NCBI GenBank assembly: GCA_913050115.1
Contig: CAJWZU010000016.1
Location: 1 to 54,061 of the forward strand
Source of the DNA: an uncultured Cellvibrionales bacterium
GTDB taxonomy: Bacteria > Pseudomonadota > Gammaproteobacteria > Pseudomonadales > Cellvibrionaceae
Length of the DNA: 54,061 bases
Reading direction: 5' to 3'
The position numbers were made by a program, and so were the translations under genes. The notes beneath the pieces are model-generated. The model was given only the letters and a program-made list of their open reading frames with translations. It was not told the DNA's origin and did no database searches. Shown one piece after another: positions 20,528-29,533 of this stretch (position 1 is its first letter; every line of letters begins with the position of its first letter).

Positions 20528-21838
20528 ATGCAGGTTTCTATTGAGACAACTTCAGGCCTAGAGCGCCGTTTAACCGTAGGTGTTCCTTCCGTTCAGGTAG
20601 AAAGCGAAGTTGCTAAACGCCTGAAAGATGCGTCAAAAAATGTTCGCATCAACGGCTTTCGTCAAGGCAAAGTGCCAATGAAGGTCATCAAACAGCGTTA
20701 CGGTGCGGGTGTTCGTCAGGAAGTTATTGGCGAAGTGATGAGTCGTTCATTTTATGAGGCGGTTCAGAAAGAAGATGTTAAACCTGCCGGACAGCCTTCT
20801 ATTGAAGCCAAAGAAGTTTCTGAAGGTAAAGATCTGGAATACGTCGCAACTTTTGAAGTTTATCCTTCAATAGAATTGGCTGACCTATCCAAAATTGAAG
20901 TTACCAAGCACAACGCCAATGTTTCTGACACGGACGTCGGTAACATGATCGAAGTTCTGCGCAAGCAGCAGGCCACTTGGTCTGAAGTTGATCGTGCCGC
21001 TGCAACTGGCGACAAGGCGACTATTGACTTTGTTGGTACTAAAGATGGCGAAGAGTTTGCGGGCAGCAAAGCTGAAGCGCATGAATTGCTGCTGGGTTCG
21101 GGTTCTATGATCCCTGGCTTTGAAGACGGTGTCGTCGGTCTTAAAGCAGGCGAAGAAAAGGTTCTGTCGCTAACTTTTCCAGATGATTATAAAGCTGATG
21201 AGCTTAAAGGCGCTGCGGTGGAATTTGCTGTTAAGCTAATCAAGGTTCTTGAAAGCGAGCTGCCGGAGCTTAACGATGAGCTCTACGTTAAATTTGGCGT
21301 TGAAGAGGGTGGTGAGGCAAAGTTTCGCGAAGAAGTAAAAGGCAATATGGATCGCGAGCTGGCCAATGCGGCCAAAGCCAAAATAAAAAAGCAGGTTATG
21401 GATAGTTTGGTTGCAGCTAATCCAGTTGATCTACCAAGCCCATTGGTTGCCAATGAGATACAGACGCTGCGCAATCAGATGATGCAGCAATTTGGCGGTG
21501 CTACCGATAAGATCGATGGCAAGGCATTGTTGCCAGATGACATGTTTAAAGAAGAAGCTGATCGTCGAGTGGCGCTGGGTTTGTTGGTTGGTGAAGTTAT
21601 CAATACCGCTAAACTAAAGGCTGATGGCGATAAGGTTCGCGCTATGGTTGAAGAAGTCGCTTCAACTTATGAATCACCAGAAGAAGTTGTTGAATATTAC
21701 TACAGTAACGAGAAGATGCTGCAGGGTGTTGAAGCGGCTGTGCTGGAGGATCAGGTAGTTGAGCATGTAATGGCCGCTGCTAAAGTTACCGAGCAAGACA
21801 GTAGTTACGACGATTTGATTAAGCCGCAAAACGCTTAA
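20528..21838 (+). CDS. tig: Trigger factor (ribosome-associated chaperone and prolyl isomerase)
   Basis: The 436-residue product is trigger factor, which binds nascent chains at the ribosome exit. The N-terminal domain has the ribosome-binding signature GFRQGKVP near residue 44, the central FKBP-type isomerase domain includes the GDKATIDFVGTKDGEEF segment, and the long helical C-terminal arms follow. The start has a clear GTGAGGA site before the ATG. It is the first gene of the tig-clpP-clpX-lon block and has its own terminator. Confidence 0.98.
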   Translation: MQVSIETTSGLERRLTVGVPSVQVESEVAKRLKDASKNVRINGFRQGKVPMKVIKQRYGAGVRQEVIGEVMSRSFYEAVQKEDVKPAGQPSIEAKEVSEGKDLEYVATFEVYPSIELADLSKIEVTKHNANVSDTDVGNMIEVLRKQQATWSEVDRAAATGDKATIDFVGTKDGEEFAGSKAEAHELLLGSGSMIPGFEDGVVGLKAGEEKVLSLTFPDDYKADELKGAAVEFAVKLIKVLESELPELNDELYVKFGVEEGGEAKFREEVKGNMDRELANAAKAKIKKQVMDSLVAANPVDLPSPLVANEIQTLRNQMMQQFGGATDKIDGKALLPDDMFKEEADRRVALGLLVGEVINTAKLKADGDKVRAMVEEVASTYESPEEVVEYYYSNEKMLQGVEAAVLEDQVVEHVMAAAKVTEQDSSYDDLIKPQNA

Positions 21839-21880
21839 TAGCGTAAGTTATTGGCAGCCCATATGTCTGGGTTGTTGATC

Positions 21881-21930
21881 AAAAAAGCCGCGCTGCTGCC
21901 GTTTATTGAGCACTTCGCGGCTTTTTTGTT
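21881..21930 (+). terminator. Terminator after tig
   Basis: The arms aaaaaagccgcg (21881-21892) and cgcggctttttt (21916-21927) form a 12-bp stem ending in T residues. Confidence 0.88.
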
Positions 21931-21979
21931 TAAAAAATTACTAAATAAAACCAATTATACTGCGTTACTGGCATAACGC

Positions 21980-22008
21980 TTGATTGCGCGTTAAGCTGAT
22001 AACATATA
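21980..22008 (+). promoter_or_regulatory. Possible promoter for clpP
   Basis: TTGATT (21980-21985) and CATATA (22003-22008) lie 17 bases apart between the tig terminator and clpP. TATAGT two bases further is an alternative -10. This is a moderate match seen by eye. Confidence 0.35.
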
Positions 22009-22076
22009 GTTATTTCGCCGTTCTTTTTTATTCCATGGCTGGCGTCCGAAACTCGTTGTATAAGGAAAGCACACGC

Positions 22077-22697
22077 ATGTTTGAAAACTCAAACCAAGCA
22101 ACAGAAATCCGCTCAAGTGGGCTGGTGCCTATGGTTGTCGAGCAGACTGCTCGCGGTGAGCGCTCGTATGATATTTATTCTCGCCTGTTAAAAGAGCGAG
22201 TCATTTTTATGGTTGGGCAAGTCGAAGATCATATGGCCAACTTGGTTGTGGCTCAGCTGTTGTTCTTAGAAGCTGAAAACCCTGACAAAGACATTCATTT
22301 ATATATCAACTCTCCCGGTGGTTCGGTTTCGGCTGGGCTGTCGATTTATGACACGATGCAATTTATTAAGCCTGACGTTAGTACTATGGTTATTGGTCAG
22401 GCTTGTAGTATGGGTGCCTTTTTACTTACAGCGGGTACCAAGGGTAAGCGCTATGCTTTGCCTAATGCTCGTACAATGATTCATCAGCCCAGTGGTGGCG
22501 CTCAAGGTCAGGCTACTGATATTCATATTCAGGCGCAGGAAATCCTTAAAACTCGCTCGCGGTTAAATGAGATAATGGCTCTGCACACCGGTAAAACCGC
22601 TGAAGATATTGCTATAGATACCGAACGCGATAATTTTATGAGTGCGCAAGAGTCAGTAAAGTATGGCCTCATCGACGAGGTACTAGAGAGTCGTTAG
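22077..22697 (+). CDS. clpP: ATP-dependent Clp protease proteolytic subunit
   Basis: The product is ClpP, the barrel-shaped serine protease that works with ClpX or ClpA. Catalytic Ser is in [11 protein letters not shown], His in [11 protein letters not shown], and Asp in the [12 protein letters not shown] region. I start at ATG 22077 (206 residues), giving the family-typical N-terminus with a short propeptide and an AAGGA site; the frame extends 31 codons upstream but that part lies in the promoter region and has no family match. clpX follows after 122 bases. Confidence 0.97.
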   Translation: MFENSNQATEIRSSGLVPMVVEQTARGERSYDIYSRLLKERVIFMVGQVEDHMANLVVAQLLFLEAENPDKDIHLYINSPGGSVSAGLSIYDTMQFIKPDVSTMVIGQACSMGAFLLTAGTKGKRYALPNARTMIHQPSGGAQGQATDIHIQAQEILKTRSRLNEIMALHTGKTAEDIAIDTERDNFMSAQESVKYGLIDEVLESR

Positions 22698-22819
22698 GCG
22701 ATTTTTTTAAGGTATTTGTTATGTTGATGGGTCTTGAGCTTGAAAAATGTTGCCTTAGCCCACATCTTATTAGCACTAAGCAATAATTCTTTATAACTGA
22801 AAAGAGATGGAGCGGTTTA

Positions 22820-24109
22820 ATGACCGATCACACCAAAGACGGCGGTGATGACAGCGGCAAGTTGTTGTACTGCTCTTTTTGCGGCAAAAGCCAGCACGAA
22901 GTTCGCAAATTAATTGCGGGCCCCTCGGTATTTGTTTGCGACGAATGCGTAGATCTATGTAACGATATTATTCGCGAGGAGATTCAAGAATCCTCTAGTG
23001 AAGGCGATGACGATGCTCTGCCTACACCGATGGATATATCCGAAACTTTGGGCAGCTATGTTATTGGCCAAGAGCGCGCTAAAAAAGTACTCGCGGTTGC
23101 GGTTTATAATCATTATAAGCGCCTGCGCATTGGTAGTAAGAAAAAGGGGCAGGACGAGGTCGAGCTGGGTAAAAGTAACATCTTGATGGTTGGGCCAACA
23201 GGCAGTGGTAAAACATTGCTAGCAGAGACGCTGGCGCGAACCTTGAATGTGCCATTTACTATAGCCGATGCTACCACCTTGACCGAAGCCGGTTATGTTG
23301 GTGAAGATGTCGAAAATATCATTCAAAAGCTGCTGCAAAAGTGCGACTACGATGTTGAAAAGGCTCAGCAGGGTATTGTCTACATTGACGAGATCGACAA
23401 GATTTCACGAAAGTCTGACAACCCCTCCATCACTCGTGATGTATCCGGTGAAGGTGTTCAGCAGGCGCTGTTGAAATTAATTGAAGGTACTGTTGCATCA
23501 GTTCCGCCACAAGGTGGCCGCAAGCACCCGCAACAGGAGTTTTTGCAGGTCGATACCTCGAGCATCTTATTTATTTGTGGTGGCGCTTTTGCCGGTTTGG
23601 ATAAAGTTATTCGCGATCGCTCTGAGAAGGGCGGCATTGGCTTTGGTGCCGAAGTTAAGAGTAAGGACGACGCTAAAAGTTTCGGTCAAACCCTAGAAGA
23701 TTTAGAGGCCGAAGATCTGGTGCGCTACGGCTTGATTCCTGAGTTTGTCGGGCGACTGCCAATGATTGCAACACTGCAAGAGTTGGACAAAGAGGCGTTA
23801 GTCAAAATTCTCACTGAGCCAAAGAATTCGCTTACTAAACAGTACGCCAAGTTGTTTGAGATGGAGTCTGTCGACATCGATTTTCGTGACGATGCCCTCG
23901 AATCTATTGCTCAAAAAGCCATGGACAGAAAGACTGGGGCTCGGGGTTTACGCTCTATAATGGAGTCCGTGTTGCTCGAGACTATGTATAAAATTCCTTC
24001 TGAACCAGGCGTCAGCAAGATTGTAGTTGATGCCTCTGTAATTGAAGGTGATTCTGAGCCGCTCCTGGTGTATGAGGCAGAGGAGCAAGCTGTCGCTCTA
24101 AAAGACTGA
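22820..24109 (+). CDS. clpX: ATP-dependent Clp protease ATP-binding subunit ClpX
   Basis: The 429-residue AAA+ unfoldase starts with the four-cysteine zinc finger (CSFCGKSQ... CDECVDLC), then Walker A GPTGSGKT, Walker [10 protein letters not shown], the pore-loop region and the sensor-2 GARGLRSI near the C-terminus. It delivers tagged substrates to ClpP. A GGAG ribosome site precedes the ATG. The 14-bp terminator after it separates clpX from lon. Confidence 0.98.
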   Translation: MTDHTKDGGDDSGKLLYCSFCGKSQHEVRKLIAGPSVFVCDECVDLCNDIIREEIQESSSEGDDDALPTPMDISETLGSYVIGQERAKKVLAVAVYNHYKRLRIGSKKKGQDEVELGKSNILMVGPTGSGKTLLAETLARTLNVPFTIADATTLTEAGYVGEDVENIIQKLLQKCDYDVEKAQQGIVYIDEIDKISRKSDNPSITRDVSGEGVQQALLKLIEGTVASVPPQGGRKHPQQEFLQVDTSSILFICGGAFAGLDKVIRDRSEKGGIGFGAEVKSKDDAKSFGQTLEDLEAEDLVRYGLIPEFVGRLPMIATLQELDKEALVKILTEPKNSLTKQYAKLFEMESVDIDFRDDALESIAQKAMDRKTGARGLRSIMESVLLETMYKIPSEPGVSKIVVDASVIEGDSEPLLVYEAEEQAVALKD

Positions 24110-24133
24110 GTGATTAGTTGAGCTATGTTTCTT

Positions 24134-24164
24134 AGCAAAAAAGACCTTAAAGGTCTTTTTTGCT
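24134..24164. terminator. Terminator after clpX
   Basis: Two perfect 14-base arms (24134-24147 and 24151-24164) enclose a 3-base loop. The stem contains A6 on the left and T6 on the right, so the T tract lies within the hairpin. Confidence 0.85.
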
Positions 24165-24204
24165 ATCTGTATTCGTTAAAAGCTCCAAGAAAGCGAGGTT
24201 TGAA

Positions 24205-24233
24205 CTTGTAATTACTTGCATCAACCCCCACCT
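24205..24233 (+). promoter_or_regulatory. Heat-shock (sigma-32)-like promoter for lon
   Basis: CTTGTA (24205-24210) and CCCCACCT (24226-24233) are 15 bases apart, close to the sigma-32 consensus CTTGAA with CCCCATNT. The predicted start would leave a leader of about 50 bases before lon. Heat-shock control of lon is established in E. coli; the site here is by eye. Confidence 0.55.
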
Positions 24234-24291
24234 TTAATGTGTAACTTTGGCCTATCTGGCCGCTATTCAATTTAAATTTGTGAGGCATTTT

Positions 24292-26709
24292 ATGGATCAA
24301 TCTGAAGACTCCGTGACTCCTGTAGCCGATTTGCCGTTATTACCATTGCGAGATGTTGTTGTTTACCCGCACATGGTTATCCCTTTGTTTGTAGGTCGAG
24401 CTAAGTCTATTGCAGCACTTGAAGAGGCTATGAAGGGCGATAAACAGGTACTCCTGATTGCACAGAAAGTGGCCTCGGATGACGACCCAAAAGCCGAAGA
24501 CATCTATGGCGTTGGCACTGTGTCTACTATATTGCAGCTGCTAAAATTGCCCGATGGTACTGTTAAGGTGTTGGTTGAGGGTGAGCGTCGAGCCGTAGTT
24601 AGTTCTGTGCAAGATTGCGAGAGTTATTATCGTGCCAGTGTTAACGACATGGTTGATCTAGGTCCAGAAGCCGAAGAAAATGAAGCGCTACTGGGCACCT
24701 TAATGGGGCAGTTTGAGCAGTACGTAAACCTGAGCAAGAAGGTACCGACTGAAGTGATGTCGTCGTTATCGGGTATCGATGAAGTCGGTCGCTTGTCGGA
24801 TACTATTGCTGCTCACATGTCTTTAGAACTGCCTCAAAAGCAAGAAGTTTTAGAGATGGGCAATGTCGGCTTGCGAGTTGATCACTTGCTGGGGCTTATG
24901 GAAGCCGAGATTGACCTCTTCCAAGTGGAGAAAAAAATTCGCGGCCGTGTGAAGAAGCAAATGGAGAAAAGCCAGCGCGAGTACTACCTCAATGAGCAGA
25001 TGAAAGCCATTCAGAAAGAGCTTGGCGGTATGGGCGATGAACCTGATGAGTTTGTGGAATTACAAAACAAAATTACTGTTGCAAAAATGTCTGAAGAAGC
25101 CGAAAGCAAAGCACTATCGGAGCTGGGCAAGCTGAAAATGATGTCACCTATGTCTGCTGAAGCTTCAGTTGTTAGGGCCTATATAGACTGGATGCTAAAG
25201 GTGCCTTGGTCCAAGCGGAGTAAAGTGCGCCATGATCTGAAACGCGCCGAGTCCGTACTGGAAAGCGATCACTACGGCTTAGAGGAAGTCAAAGAGCGAA
25301 TACTTGAATATCTGGCTGTGCAAAAGCGCGTCAAAAAAATGCGCGGTCCTATTCTTTGTCTAGTAGGTCCACCAGGGGTGGGTAAAACTTCTTTGGGGCA
25401 GTCGATCGCTAAAGCTACTAACCGTCAGTTTGTGCGTATGGCCTTGGGCGGCGTTCGTGACGAGGCTGAAATTCGTGGTCATCGCAAAACGTATATCGGT
25501 TCATTGCCGGGTAAGCTGATTCAGAAAATGTCTAAGGTGGGCGTAAAAAACCCGCTGTTTTTACTCGATGAGATCGATAAGATGGGCATGGATAACCGTG
25601 GCGATCCAGCTTCGGCCTTGTTAGAGGTGCTCGATCCAGAGCAAAACAATACCTTTAATGACCATTACTTAGAGGTCGATTACGATCTATCGGACGTGAT
25701 GTTTATTTGCACGTCAAACTCGATGAATATTCCGGGTCCACTACTGGATCGAATGGAAGTTATTAGGATTCCTGGTTACACCGAAGATGAAAAAGTCAAT
25801 ATTGCTATTCGTTATCTGATTCCAAAGCAGATGAAGGCTAATGGTCTCAAGGAAAATGAGATGAGTATCGATAATGCGGCTATTCTCGATGTTGTACGAT
25901 ATTACACGCGAGAAGCGGGTGTGCGTGGTTTAGATCGAGAGATTGCCAAGTTGTGTCGCAAGGTTGTAACGCGCCATGTACGAGACTCCAAGGCAGCTGA
26001 GGATGTGGTTACAGCAGAGTCACTGGAAGATTATCTGGGTGTACGCAAGAGTGACTACGGTCGTGCCGAAGAGCAGAACCAAGTGGGGCAAGTGACCGGC
26101 TTGGCTTGGACTCAGGTCGGTGGCGAGTTACTGACCATTGAAGCGTCGGCTGTTAAGGGCCGCGGGCGGCTAACTAAAACCGGCTCGCTAGGTGATGTTA
26201 TGCAGGAGTCTATTCAGGCCGCCATTACCGTAGTGCGCTCACGTTCGCAGGCTCTTGGCGTAGCGCCAGATTATCACGAAAATACTGATATCCACATTCA
26301 TGTACCCGAGGGTGCTACGCCTAAAGATGGCCCAAGTGCTGGCGTTGGTATGTGTACTGCGCTGGTATCTGTGCTAACCAACATTCCAGTCCGAGCCGAT
26401 GTAGCCATGACCGGCGAAATAACCCTGCGCGGAGAGGTTCTTAAAATTGGTGGGTTAAAAGAGAAGTTGCTGGCGGCTCATAGGGGCGGGATTAAAACGG
26501 TCATTATCCCACATGAAAACGAGCGTGACTTGAAAGAAATTCCGGACAATATTAAAGCGGATTTAACGATCGTACCTGTGCGCTGGGTTGATCAGGTACT
26601 TGAAACTGCGCTAGTTCATATGCCTGAACCTCTAACTGATGAGGAGTATTCTAGGCTTGAAGCGGCTGCGAACGAAGCGGGTGGCAAAGGTCGTATCAGT
26701 ACTCATTAA
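24292..26709 (+). CDS. lon: ATP-dependent protease Lon
   Basis: The 805-residue protein has the Lon substrate-binding N-terminal domain (PLLPLRDVVVYPHMVIPLFVG), a coiled region, an AAA+ module with Walker A GPPGVGKT, and the proteolytic domain with catalytic Ser682 in DGPSAGVGM and the lysine of the GGLKEKLLAA motif. It degrades misfolded and regulatory proteins. I choose ATG 24292 because GAGG precedes it and the N-terminus matches the family; an in-frame TTG at 24247 would add 15 residues. A sigma-32-like promoter lies just upstream. Confidence 0.98.
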   Translation: MDQSEDSVTPVADLPLLPLRDVVVYPHMVIPLFVGRAKSIAALEEAMKGDKQVLLIAQKVASDDDPKAEDIYGVGTVSTILQLLKLPDGTVKVLVEGERRAVVSSVQDCESYYRASVNDMVDLGPEAEENEALLGTLMGQFEQYVNLSKKVPTEVMSSLSGIDEVGRLSDTIAAHMSLELPQKQEVLEMGNVGLRVDHLLGLMEAEIDLFQVEKKIRGRVKKQMEKSQREYYLNEQMKAIQKELGGMGDEPDEFVELQNKITVAKMSEEAESKALSELGKLKMMSPMSAEASVVRAYIDWMLKVPWSKRSKVRHDLKRAESVLESDHYGLEEVKERILEYLAVQKRVKKMRGPILCLVGPPGVGKTSLGQSIAKATNRQFVRMALGGVRDEAEIRGHRKTYIGSLPGKLIQKMSKVGVKNPLFLLDEIDKMGMDNRGDPASALLEVLDPEQNNTFNDHYLEVDYDLSDVMFICTSNSMNIPGPLLDRMEVIRIPGYTEDEKVNIAIRYLIPKQMKANGLKENEMSIDNAAILDVVRYYTREAGVRGLDREIAKLCRKVVTRHVRDSKAAEDVVTAESLEDYLGVRKSDYGRAEEQNQVGQVTGLAWTQVGGELLTIEASAVKGRGRLTKTGSLGDVMQESIQAAITVVRSRSQALGVAPDYHENTDIHIHVPEGATPKDGPSAGVGMCTALVSVLTNIPVRADVAMTGEITLRGEVLKIGGLKEKLLAAHRGGIKTVIIPHENERDLKEIPDNIKADLTIVPVRWVDQVLETALVHMPEPLTDEEYSRLEAAANEAGGKGRISTH

Positions 26710-26748
26710 TCATTTTTTGTTTTTGAGTGTTTCATCATTAAGATGACG

Positions 26749-26773
26749 AGGGCCACCGTTTTGGTGGTTCTTT
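26749..26773 (+). terminator. Weak terminator after lon
   Basis: ggccacc / ggtggtt form a 7-bp stem (with one G-T pair) around gtttt, followed by an interrupted T run. It sits 40 bases after the lon stop in the 304-base lon-hupB gap. Confidence 0.6.
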
Positions 26774-26912
26774 GTCACTCTACCACCCAGAATTGTTTGA
26801 AAACTAGGCGACTCGTGAACTAATACGCTAAACCCGAAATGTTTTCTTGACCGAGGCATGGGTGCTTGGTATAAAACTCCACCATTGCTGTAGGGCTAGG
26901 TACATCAGGCCT

Positions 26913-26941
26913 TTGACGAGTTTAAATATCACGCGTAAAAG
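26913..26941 (+). promoter_or_regulatory. Sigma-70-type promoter for hupB
   Basis: TTGACG (26913-26918), a 17-base spacer and TAAAAG (26936-26941) give a good match. Transcription would start near 26948, before the leader hairpin. Confidence 0.5.
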
Positions 26942-26966
26942 CGTATGTTATTCTGTAATGAACACG

Positions 26967-26992
26967 TAGAACCATCGACGGTTCTATTTTTT
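26967..26992 (+). promoter_or_regulatory. Terminator-like hairpin in the hupB leader
   Basis: tagaacc and ggttcta form a 7-bp stem around atcgac, followed by six T (26987-26992). It lies downstream of the predicted promoter and 21 bases before the hupB start codon, so it could act as an attenuator. Confidence 0.55.
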
Positions 26993-27013
26993 AAATATAA
27001 TAAGGGGTTTAGT

Positions 27014-27286
27014 GTGAACAAATCTGAGCTGATCGAAGCCATCGCTTCTTCTGCCGACATTCCAAAAGCTGCTGCTGGTCGCGCTTTGGATGCTGTAGTT
27101 GAAACCATTACTACCGAACTGAAGAAAGGCGAGCAAGTTGCTCTCGTTGGCTTCGGTACTTTCTCTGTGAAAGATCGCGCTGCTCGTACTGGCCGCAACC
27201 CGCAAACTGGCGCTGAGATTCAAATCAAGGCCGCCAAAGTACCAAGTTTTAAAGCCGGTAAAGCACTGAAAGACGCGGTAAATTAA
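27014..27286 (+). CDS. hupB: DNA-binding protein HU-beta
   Basis: The 90-residue product is HU, the small histone-like protein that bends and compacts DNA. It shows the typical start [11 protein letters not shown], the [21 protein letters not shown] arm region with the Pro-containing DNA-intercalating tip, and the [12 protein letters not shown] end. The start is GTG at 27014, with AAGGGG eight bases upstream; an upstream in-frame ATG would add a non-homologous extension that covers the hairpin and is rejected. It lies between lon and ppiD as in many gammaproteobacteria. Confidence 0.97.
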   Translation: MNKSELIEAIASSADIPKAAAGRALDAVVETITTELKKGEQVALVGFGTFSVKDRAARTGRNPQTGAEIQIKAAKVPSFKAGKALKDAVN

Positions 27287-27341
27287 TTTACTCGTTGCTA
27301 AACTCGAATAGTGTTTAGGCGCCATTCGTATATAGTCAGTG

Positions 27342-27373
27342 AAAGGCGCATCAGTGACGGTGCGCCTTTTTTA
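27342..27373 (+). terminator. Terminator after hupB
   Basis: aaaggcgca and tgcgccttt form a 9-bp stem around a 10-base loop, followed by further T residues. Confidence 0.85.
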
Positions 27374-27440
27374 TTGTTAAAAGTATAATCTCCTATATCT
27401 GTCTTATTAAAGTCCATACAAACACAACAACGAGCTTATC

Positions 27441-29318
27441 ATGCTGCAAAGTATCCGCGACAACCTGAAAGGCACATTAGCCTTTATTATTATTGGTATC
27501 ATTATTGTGCCGTTAGCCCTGTTTGGCGTGGACTCACTTTTTAGTGATTCCGGTTTAGGGCAGAATGCTGCTCAGGTTAATGGTGATGACATTTCTGAAA
27601 GGGACTTAAATCGTGCAATATATTTGCAAAAGCAGCAGATGATAGCGCGTTTTGGCCAAAATCTACCGGCTGATTTTATTAGCGATGAGAGCCTGCGTCA
27701 GCCGGTATTGAACAATTTGATCGAGCGTGAGTTGTTGAGTCAGGGTGCTGCTAATCTAAGTATGGCTATCTCTAGTTCAAAATTGGATCAGATTATTTTG
27801 GCTTCGAGTCAATTTCAAACTGACGGCAATTTTGATGGCGATAAATTTGTCGCTGTATTGCGCAACATGGGTTACACACCGGCAACGTACAAAGTTTTGC
27901 TGGAGCGAGATTTGATTAATAATCAGTTGCAACTCGGCCTTAGTGCAAGTGACTTCCCGCTAGCAAATGAGCTTGATGCTAATGCAGCACTGTCGCTGCA
28001 ATCTAGAAGTTTTACCTTCACTACTTTGTCTAAAGCAAAAGTTTTGGCTAATACTGCTATAACAGCTGAGGAGGTTACTGCCTTTTACAGCGATAATAAA
28101 AGCCAGTTCGTACAGCCAGAGCAGGTAGCTATTGAGTATATTGATTTGACGCCTGATACATTAATGGCAAAAGTCGATGTTAGCGAAGCAGAAATTGATG
28201 CCCAGTATCAGAAAAATTTAGTTGAATTTGAAGCGAGTATTGAACGCCGCGCAGCGCACATCTTATTGGAGCTAAAAGAGGATGGTTCTGAACAGGCCCA
28301 GTTGCAGGTGCTGCAGGCTGAATTAGCCGCTGGTGCAGTTTTTGCTGATTTGGCTAAAACCTATTCAGAAGATGTCGGTAGTAGTGAATCTGGTGGCGAT
28401 CTTGGCTTTAGTTCTGGCGATACTTTTCCAGAGGCTTTCGAAGTTGCATTAGCTGAGTTGGAATTAGACCAAATCTCTGCTGCTATAGAGACCGATGCTG
28501 GTATCCACATTATTAAATTGTTGGAGATTCGCGGTGCAGATGCGCCATCGTTAGCTGAACAAACACCGAAAATCAGTTTAAATCTTAAGCGCGCTAAAGC
28601 TGAAGCAAAGTTTTCTGAATTACTAGAAAGCTTGGCCGAGCAAACTTATAACGCCGAGAACTTGACTGAGGTAGGAGCCGATTTGGATTTGGCTGTTGCT
28701 AAAACGGAGCTGTTTGATCGCACTGGAGGCAAGGGTATTACAGCTAATAGCAAGATACTCGCAGCGGTATTTAGCGATGATGTGCTGAGCGATGGCAATA
28801 GCAGTGATTTAATTGAATTGAGTGATCAGCGCGTTGTCGTTGTTAAGCTTATTCAGCAGGTTGATTCGCATATCAAGGCACAGAGCGTTGTATCAACTCA
28901 GATTGAATCACAGTTGAAGTCTGCTAAAGCAGAGCAGCAGTTGCAGGCCCAAGGGGCGGGAATAGTAGCGGCTCTTGCCGCTGGCGGAAATTTACAAGAG
29001 CTGGCCGTTGCCGCAGGCCTATCTGTAGAAGACGCTAAAAGCGTTTTGCGCAGTGATACCACCATTGACATTGAGATAGCACAACAGGCGTTTGTTCTGC
29101 CCAAGCCTAAAGGTAGCGATGAGATCTCTGGTTTTAGTACGAGCAATGGTGACTTTGTCGTGCTGAGTCTAAGTAAGGTTGATGCCGGTGTGTTCAGCTC
29201 TTTGAATGAGAGTGAGCAGCAGAATTTGGCTGATCAATTGACTCTGAAGACAGCAGCTTCCGATTACCAAGCATTTCGTGATGAGTTGAAGCAGTTGGCG
29301 GAAATTGAAATTCGTTAA
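27441..29318 (+). CDS. ppiD: Periplasmic folding chaperone PpiD (SurA_N / parvulin)
   Basis: The 625-residue protein has a single N-terminal membrane anchor (IIIGIIIVPLALFGVDSLF), a SurA-N-like chaperone domain, and one parvulin domain at about residues 270-365 (RRAAHILLEL ... GGDLGFSSGDTFPEAF ... GIHIIKLLEIR). PpiD sits at the SecYEG exit and helps newly translocated periplasmic proteins. It follows hupB as in E. coli and Pseudomonas. In Pseudomonas fabI comes next; here a terminator and the convergent yej operon follow instead. Confidence 0.95.
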   Translation: MLQSIRDNLKGTLAFIIIGIIIVPLALFGVDSLFSDSGLGQNAAQVNGDDISERDLNRAIYLQKQQMIARFGQNLPADFISDESLRQPVLNNLIERELLSQGAANLSMAISSSKLDQIILASSQFQTDGNFDGDKFVAVLRNMGYTPATYKVLLERDLINNQLQLGLSASDFPLANELDANAALSLQSRSFTFTTLSKAKVLANTAITAEEVTAFYSDNKSQFVQPEQVAIEYIDLTPDTLMAKVDVSEAEIDAQYQKNLVEFEASIERRAAHILLELKEDGSEQAQLQVLQAELAAGAVFADLAKTYSEDVGSSESGGDLGFSSGDTFPEAFEVALAELELDQISAAIETDAGIHIIKLLEIRGADAPSLAEQTPKISLNLKRAKAEAKFSELLESLAEQTYNAENLTEVGADLDLAVAKTELFDRTGGKGITANSKILAAVFSDDVLSDGNSSDLIELSDQRVVVVKLIQQVDSHIKAQSVVSTQIESQLKSAKAEQQLQAQGAGIVAALAAGGNLQELAVAAGLSVEDAKSVLRSDTTIDIEIAQQAFVLPKPKGSDEISGFSTSNGDFVVLSLSKVDAGVFSSLNESEQQNLADQLTLKTAASDYQAFRDELKQLAEIEIR

Positions 29319-29330
29319 CAATTAGCGAGA

Positions 29331-29376
29331 TTCAGGCATAAAAAAACCCCTTAAATGGGGTTTTTTTATGCCTGAA
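29331..29376. terminator. Perfect bidirectional terminator between ppiD and yejF
   Basis: Two perfect 20-base arms (29331-29350 and 29357-29376) enclose the loop ttaaat. Each arm holds four C/G next to a run of seven A or T, so either strand reads as a GC stem followed by a T tract. It can end both ppiD and the convergent yej operon. Confidence 0.92.
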
Positions 29377-29533
29377 AAATATAAGTTTAACATCGAACTG
29401 GTATTGCCCTGCTTGTGTAGCAATTGATGGCGCTACACGGCTATGTAGCCGCTGAGCCAACTACACGCCGCTTGTGCTGTGGCAGTGTTGATGATTGGCT
29501 GCGTCTATTGTCGCAGAGGAGTTTGCTGATTTT

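Noticed and set aside
26945-27013. Upstream ATG extension of hupB
   Set aside because: The extension lies over the leader hairpin and has no HU similarity; GTG 27014 has a good ribosome site and the family N-terminus.
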